From assembly GCA_036401335.1 (NCBI GenBank), contig DASWVC010000141.1:1-40657 (forward strand): a stretch of 40,657 nt of DNA, written 5' to 3'. A program made the position numbers and the translations under genes. A model generated the notes under the pieces. It ran no database searches, was not told the DNA's origin, and worked only from the letters and a program-made list of their open reading frames with translations. The stretch is from DASWVC01 sp036401335 (GTDB lineage Bacteria > Verrucomicrobiota > Verrucomicrobiia > Chthoniobacterales > JAFAMB01). Of this stretch, positions 34,553 to 40,657 are shown one piece after another; the first letter of the stretch is position 1; every line of letters starts with the position of its first letter.

Positions 34553-34810
34553 GTGAAAACCTATTCGGTAGAAGAAGCGCTCCGAGCGCAGAGGGCGTTG
34601 CGAGATGCGGCGGGCCTCGGCCCTGAGGTGTTTCCCGTGCAGGCGTTTGTCGGAATGATCAGCGACGAGATTCAGGAACTCCGTGGGCAAGGGAAAACAG
34701 ACCACGAGATTGCCGGTCTTATCGCAGCGAATTCAAGCATCGAAATCACAGCTTCCGAAATCGCGGAGAACTATGCTTCTCCCGAAGACCGTCACCCATC
34801 TGGCGGGTAA
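34553..34810 (+). CDS. Small conserved-looking protein, function unknown
   Basis: The protein has 85 residues, starting with GTG at 34553 behind a strong ribosome binding site GGAGAAGGA (34541-34549). It is hydrophilic and helical, with VEEALRAQRALRDAAGLGPE, then a stretch reading FVGMISDEIQELRGQGKTDH and a final ITASEIAENY segment. The DHEIAGLIAANSSIEIT region looks like a helix-turn-helix or small regulatory fold, but I do not recognise the family. It stands alone between the acyl carrier gene and a 475-base gap. Confidence 0.6.
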   Translation: MKTYSVEEALRAQRALRDAAGLGPEVFPVQAFVGMISDEIQELRGQGKTDHEIAGLIAANSSIEITASEIAENYASPEDRHPSGG

Positions 34811-35082
34811 GCTCGACCGGCACGCGGCCGCGGACGGGCCGGTTCGCGCCGGCCTCGACGTTAGAACATCCTTTGAAACACCGCTTTTGCCGTGTCGTGC
34901 AGCCCCCCCTTAACCAACCGCGGCCGGGTTTTTCTCGGCCGAACGCCACCCCCGAGGCTTCGGTCGTGGTAAGGGCAGGTATCCGGGCGCCCGGACAAAC
35001 GCGATCTGCAGACGCCGTAGCGTTCTTGGCTGCGAAGTGAGAGGGGGAATCACGCCGTAGCTGAGGCTGGGGTTGGGAAAAC

Positions 35083-35118
35083 GCCCCATCGGCCACATGG
35101 CCGGTGGGGTCTTTCTCA
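35083..35118 (+). terminator. Terminator-like hairpin
   Basis: CCCCATCGGCC (35083-35093), an ACAT loop and GGCCGGTGGGG (about 35098-35109) form an 11-bp stem with one mismatch, followed by a pyrimidine run TCTTTCTC on the plus strand. It is well placed to end transcripts coming from the small gene at 34553. Confidence 0.55.
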
Positions 35119-35146
35119 ATGGCCCGTCAACAACCCGAGAAAGACC
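35108..35146. repeat. 10-bp inverted repeat
   Basis: GGTCTTTCTC (35108-35117) and GAGAAAGACC (35137-35146) are perfect inverted copies with a 19-base loop. The first arm shares its two initial bases with the preceding stem, so the two hairpins compete slightly. It may be a second stop for the minus-strand thiC transcript. Confidence 0.5.
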
Positions 35147-35285
35147 GAGGTTGACGTTTCCCTTCGGTAAACGCCGCTACGTCGAGGACCACACCCCGAG
35201 CGTAAACACCTCGCGAAGGGACAAGGCGCCGCGCCAGGCAAAGCTTCAGGGTGGGGGAACGTGCATTCAGGCCTCGGTCGGGGTG

Positions 35286-37121
<1,836 letters not shown>

Positions 37122-37146
37122 AGAATAAGTGCAGTGCCACCTTCGC

Positions 37147-37240
37147 TCCCTGCGGCGGCATTACCCGCATCAGGTTTTAAGGGTCCTCCGCGGGCCGTTC
37201 AGGCACCGGGGTTCTCAGCCAAAGGCTCCCCTGCAATCCT
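37147..37240 (-). promoter_or_regulatory. TPP riboswitch (thi box) of thiC
   Basis: Reading the minus strand, the conserved parts occur in order: GGGGAGCC, CTGAGA (37213-37218), ACCCTT, ACCTGAT (37169-37175), GGTAATGCC (37157-37165) and GGGA (37147-37150). This is the standard thi-box aptamer binding thiamine pyrophosphate. It ends about 25 bases before the thiC start, and a GAAGG sits right behind it, so control of translation initiation is likely. Confidence 0.93.
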
Positions 37241-37283
37241 CCAGTTAACATCCGACCCAAAGCCAAGTCAACGATCCAAACGG

Positions 37284-37316
37284 CCCGTGTCGCGGCTGGT
37301 GCAGCCGCGACACGGG
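37284..37316 (-). terminator. Perfect 14-bp hairpin between TonB receptor and thiC leader
   Basis: The arms 37284-37297 (CCCGTGTCGCGGCT) and 37303-37316 are exact inverted copies around a 5-base loop. It lies just after the TonB receptor stop and before the TPP riboswitch, in the minus-strand reading direction. It lacks a long T-run, so it may be an intrinsic-like or RNA-stability element separating the two units. Confidence 0.65.
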
Positions 37317-37367
37317 CATGGAAAGCGATCGCCGCACCCGTTAACCGCTGAAACGCCGGGAGCGGTT

Positions 37368-40304
37368 TCAGAACTTTTTTTCTGCTTGAACGTAGAAATA
37401 ACGGCCGAAGGGAAGGGCATTGCTCGTGTCATAACCTTGGTACCAATCGGCTGAATACGGTGGTTTGACGTCGCCGAGGTTGTTGATTCCAAACGTTAGC
37501 GTGGTGTCTTGCAACCAGCGGCGCAAGCCGCGGTGGCTTCCTCCTGGTTCGGGGACGGATTCTTTCTCGCCGCCTGCGGAGTTGCCTGCCTGGCCATACC
37601 TTGACGCGGAGGTCGCCGGATGTACCGTCTCCGAGGTGCCCAGCAGGTAAGAAACTTGCCAGTCGACGGTGGTGAAACTGCCGATGCGGTGCACGTAGCC
37701 CGGCGCATCCAGCGAGGCGTTGGGAAAGGAACCCTTGAAATTATCGGTAAGGTCGTGTTCTGAATCGACGTAGTTAACCGTAAACCCGGTGCGAAGTGTG
37801 TCGGCCCCAAAGAGACGCTTCGAATAGAAAATGCTGGCAATCAGTTTGAAATCCGGGACGCCGTAAGAGTCTTCCAGATCCCAAAGCTGATACCCGGGCG
37901 TGCGATCCGGGTTCGCCCCCACAAACTGACGTTGTCGAAAGCTGTAGATGTAAGTTGCGTTAACCTCGACGTCGAGTTTACCCCAGGGGAGTTCTTCCGT
38001 GACGTAGCTGGCCCCGAAGTCCAATCCGTCCGTCCGCTCATCACCCAAGTTTTGGAACGTGGCGAAGATCTGCGTAATCTGGCCATTGGCACCGCGGGTC
38101 ACGGCGCCGGGAAAAGCGCCGGCAAGGTCGACGAGATTCTGGGCGGAGACGTTGCCGACGAGGTTTCTCAGGTTGATCTGGTACCAATCAAGGTAGGCGG
38201 TGAAACCTTTGGCCCAGCGCCACCAACTGCGCTCGGGGTCGCTGCTTGCTGGACTCCAGACCGCACCCGCAAAATAACTGTAGGAGTTCTCGGGTTTGAG
38301 CCGTGGATTTCCACCAGTGTACGCGACGACGCCGTAAGTGTGTTGGGGGCTGCCGGGCGGAAAATTTGGGTCACTGATGGTTTGCAGGCCCGGAATAGGC
38401 GTGCCGAATAATTGCCCGAGCGAGGATGCGATGAACCCCTCGGCGTAGCTTGCCCGCAAGGTTAGATCGCTGAAAGGTTTGTAGCGGACGGTAACCTTTG
38501 GCTTTGCGGCGCTGCCAAAATCTGAATACTGGTCGTAGCGTTCCGAGAGCACCACATCAAGGTTGCGGGCGCCGGGCACCGACCACCGCTCGCCCAGGAC
38601 CGGGATGGTCAGTTCGCCGAAAGCGCTGTAGAGGTGACGCCGGGCGTTTGTTTGTGGGCCGGGGAAACTGCCTGAGAGGACGTTGTATTGGCGGTTATTA
38701 AGGTCGTTGCTCTGGATCAGGCTTTCACTTCGGTACTCCAACCCGGCGCCCAACGTGATCGATCCACTTGGCAAGTCCCACACCGTCCCGCCGGTCTTGA
38801 GCGTCCAAACGGCCAAATCGGTGCGGTTATTCTGCCGTTGCTGGGTGGCAATCGCGGGATAAAACCCCCGGTTCGGCCCCGACCTGGCCTCGTCGACAAA
38901 CGGATTGAAATACTCCCCTTCATATCCCGACAAGGCACCGTTCAATGCCGCCTGGACGGCATCGCGTTTAAGGCTGTTATCGACGATCTCCGTGCCGTCG
39001 CTTTCGCCGTAGGTGAAACTCAGTTCCAAAAACCAGTCGCGCGGAAGCTGCAAAACCAGGTCCGCGTTGTTTCGGAACGTCCGGGTAACCGTGTCGATCC
39101 GCCAGGGGCCGAATTCCGGCAGGACCTGACCCTCCGGCACGAGGTTCACCCCAAAGGGATTGTATGGATTGGAGGCGGGGATGGTAAGTGCGTCATTGCC
39201 CCCGAACCCTTGGTTCGGGCTGGAGGAGACTTCTTCGGTGCGTTGGATGATGAATTCGTCGTGGAGCCGCAGCCAAGGTGTGGGCTCGTAATTGATCTTG
39301 AAAAAACTTCCAAACCGTTGTTCACGGGGAGCGATTTGCTGATCTTTGGTGCTGAAATTCGGGTTGGGAAACCCATCTGTTTTGAAGTCGGCGGCGGTTG
39401 CGTTCCCGAACGTGCCGGGGTTCAAGGTGTACGTGGTGCCGCTTACCGGATCAAGGTAGTACCCTGCGGTGGATGGAAAGATGCTTTGGGCTGGGTAGCG
39501 GGGATCCCACTGTTGATGGTTGAGCGTGTTCGAAAACGGACGGTCTTTCGACAGGATCGGGGTTTGATTGTAGAAATCGAATGATGCCAAGAGGTTAAAT
39601 TTTGAGGTATCGCTGATTTTGTGGTTAATGCCTGCGACCAGGGAAACGTGGTTGACTTCAAAGTCGCCCCGTTGGCTGACGCCGTAGTAGTCGGTCAGGT
39701 CGGCACCGTTGTAGTTGTCTCTCAGAATTAGGTTGATCACTCCCGCGACGGCGTCGGAGCCGTAGGTGGCACCACCGCCGTCTTTGAGGATTTCAACCCG
39801 GTCCACCGCAGCCAGCGGAAAGGAATTAAGGTCCACGAAGGTGACCGGCCCCCCGGTGGTGGAAACACTCGGAAAGGGGTTAGCAGGAAACCGTTGCCCG
39901 TCGACCAGGACCAGCGTGGCATTGAACGGAAGCCCGCGCAAACCCACGGCGGCACCACCCGGCGAGGAACCGATCCCGGTCGTGGTGAGCGGGTTGAAGG
40001 ACCCAACCGCCTGTGGAAGGCGCTGGATCACATCCGTGACGGTTTGGTCGGCCTGCTTCTGGATGAAATCCCGGTCGAGAGTTGTGACGGGTTGGGGGCC
40101 GTCCCCGATACGCGGGATCAGGGATCCCGTCACAATCATGGTTTGAAGTGGCTGGGCTTGCGGCCCGCTTTCCTGTTGGCTGGGCAACGGGTTGGCCTCG
40201 GGGCTAGGCGACCCGCTGGTCTGGGCGTGGGCCACCGCGGGGGCGCCCCAAGCCAGGGCGCCTGCGATGAGGCAGGCCGCGTCGAATCGTGGCACGTAGT
40301 TCAT
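37368..40304 (-). CDS. TonB-dependent outer-membrane receptor
   Basis: The protein has 978 residues from the ATG at 40304; two further ATGs lie upstream, but this one begins the best signal peptide (ending APAVAHAQ near residue 28). A plug domain follows (about 50-190): IVTGSLIPR, QADQTVTDVIQRLP, VGLRGLPFNATLVLVDGQR and the VDRVEILKDGGGATYGSDAV motif typical of receptors. The long beta-barrel ends with an aromatic-rich strand (FGRYFYVQAEKKF). It is larger than simple siderophore receptors and resembles the carbohydrate/peptide class. The ligand is unknown. It lies upstream of thiC but ahead of the riboswitch, so thiamine control of it is not shown. Confidence 0.92.
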   Translation of the reverse strand: MNYVPRFDAACLIAGALAWGAPAVAHAQTSGSPSPEANPLPSQQESGPQAQPLQTMIVTGSLIPRIGDGPQPVTTLDRDFIQKQADQTVTDVIQRLPQAVGSFNPLTTTGIGSSPGGAAVGLRGLPFNATLVLVDGQRFPANPFPSVSTTGGPVTFVDLNSFPLAAVDRVEILKDGGGATYGSDAVAGVINLILRDNYNGADLTDYYGVSQRGDFEVNHVSLVAGINHKISDTSKFNLLASFDFYNQTPILSKDRPFSNTLNHQQWDPRYPAQSIFPSTAGYYLDPVSGTTYTLNPGTFGNATAADFKTDGFPNPNFSTKDQQIAPREQRFGSFFKINYEPTPWLRLHDEFIIQRTEEVSSSPNQGFGGNDALTIPASNPYNPFGVNLVPEGQVLPEFGPWRIDTVTRTFRNNADLVLQLPRDWFLELSFTYGESDGTEIVDNSLKRDAVQAALNGALSGYEGEYFNPFVDEARSGPNRGFYPAIATQQRQNNRTDLAVWTLKTGGTVWDLPSGSITLGAGLEYRSESLIQSNDLNNRQYNVLSGSFPGPQTNARRHLYSAFGELTIPVLGERWSVPGARNLDVVLSERYDQYSDFGSAAKPKVTVRYKPFSDLTLRASYAEGFIASSLGQLFGTPIPGLQTISDPNFPPGSPQHTYGVVAYTGGNPRLKPENSYSYFAGAVWSPASSDPERSWWRWAKGFTAYLDWYQINLRNLVGNVSAQNLVDLAGAFPGAVTRGANGQITQIFATFQNLGDERTDGLDFGASYVTEELPWGKLDVEVNATYIYSFRQRQFVGANPDRTPGYQLWDLEDSYGVPDFKLIASIFYSKRLFGADTLRTGFTVNYVDSEHDLTDNFKGSFPNASLDAPGYVHRIGSFTTVDWQVSYLLGTSETVHPATSASRYGQAGNSAGGEKESVPEPGGSHRGLRRWLQDTTLTFGINNLGDVKPPYSADWYQGYDTSNALPFGRYFYVQAEKKF

Positions 40305-40393
40305 GACACCAAGGGGGGGTTCCGCGGGCATCCGTGATTGCACCCGCGGTCAGCGCATTTAAAAATCTGCAGGGTTATTTCCCAGACTTGTAG

Positions 40394-40422
40394 TTCTTAC
40401 ATGTTACGCATTTTTATTGCAA
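40394..40422 (-). promoter_or_regulatory. Possible promoter of the TonB receptor gene
   Basis: On the minus strand TTGCAA (40417-40422) is followed by a 17-base spacer and TAAGAA (40394-40399), within the only AT-rich patch upstream of the receptor. It sits about 90-120 bases before the ATG at 40304. The -10 match is mediocre. Confidence 0.3.
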
Positions 40423-40506
40423 GATTATGGGAGTTCCCGCGGCAATTTGGGTGACGCTCGGCACAACCATCTCCGCGATCGTCTTGAAAGGCGCGAGCGC
40501 AGCGCA

Positions 40507-40657
40507 GGCGCGCTGGCCTGCCAATATCCCGATCGGATTACCGCCCTCATCTCACAAAACGGCAATGCTTACATCGAGGGCTTGAGCGAGGGTTGGAACC
40601 CGATTCAAGCTTACTGGAAGGAACCCAGCGAGGCCCACCGCACGGCCTTGCGTGCCC
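40507..40657 (+). pseudogene. Alpha/beta hydrolase fragment, runs off the right edge
   Basis: One plus-strand frame reads GALACQYPDRITALISQNGN and continues AYIEGLSEGWNPIQAYWKEP to the window end. This is the core-to-cap segment of epoxide-hydrolase/haloalkane-dehalogenase-like alpha/beta hydrolases, after the nucleophile strand. Upstream (40427-40506) the sequence does not match the expected nucleophile elbow, and no start codon fits, so the 5' half is either missing or scrambled. The remainder lies outside the window, so the state of the gene cannot be judged fully. Confidence 0.6.

Larger units (their letters stand above)
34811..35285. other. Convergent intergenic region before thiC end
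   Basis: This is a 475-base region between two convergent genes with no convincing coding frame. It contains two inverted repeats at 35083-35146 (listed separately) that look like transcription stops for both strands. The remainder is GC-rich with no identified function. Confidence 0.45.

Noticed and set aside
40427..40582. Short ATG frame starting MGVPAAIWVTLG
   Set aside because: It ends after about 50 codons in another frame from the recognisable hydrolase segment and has no motif.

Overview
The window is about 40.7 kb of GC-rich chromosomal DNA. The genes lie on both strands in short groups, most start codons have no strong Shine-Dalgarno sequence, and housekeeping genes (murJ, panC, nadB, thiC, gdh) are mixed with accessory genes. 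The gene set (FUSC transporter, treS-maltokinase fusion, a secreted 300-residue unknown protein, a large TonB receptor, FkbH plus acyl carrier protein) and the look of the proteins suggest a soil or sediment Verrucomicrobiota-like bacterium. This is an inference from protein character; there is no rRNA or other marker in the window.

Layout. 1-458 holds no convincing gene. 459-4223 (minus) encodes two transglutaminase-fold proteins, one fused to a DUF2126 amidoligase-like region. 4422-5312 is an MBL-fold hydrolase, convergent with a FUSC-family transporter (5353-7593). 8161-10461 is hypF, with no other hydrogenase gene in view. 10495-14693 is the most interesting block: a DoxX-family membrane protein diverges from a secreted Cys-rich peptide, a DUF692/MNIO enzyme, a DUF2063 partner and a secreted HExxH metallopeptidase. 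It looks like a bufferin/Gig-type RiPP metallophore locus, with the peptidase added directly behind the partner gene.

14700-17575 is a gene graveyard: a SEFIR/TIR-like remnant, a small Sel1-repeat protein, a shattered MFS transporter, a truncated solute-binding protein, and a fragment duplicating the C-terminus of the metallopeptidase. 17575-20067 is an ATP-grasp/alpha-E protein, the usual partner of the transglutaminases at the left end but here about 13 kb away. 20261-29238 (plus) carries murJ, a glutamate-type dehydrogenase, a trehalose synthase-maltokinase fusion, panC and nadB (the last two overlapping). 29349-30251 is a secreted unknown protein. 30695-34408 holds a Tat-exported tyrosinase, a small beta-rich companion, and an FkbH-like HAD enzyme overlapping an acyl carrier protein. 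34553-34810 is a small unknown protein. The right end (minus) has thiC behind a clear TPP riboswitch, a 14-bp perfect hairpin, and a large TonB-dependent receptor. The last about 150 bases carry part of an alpha/beta hydrolase running off the window.

The best candidates for new biology are the MNIO/Cys-peptide/peptidase operon and the tyrosinase-companion-FkbH-ACP group. All functional calls come from reading motifs by eye; no database search was possible.
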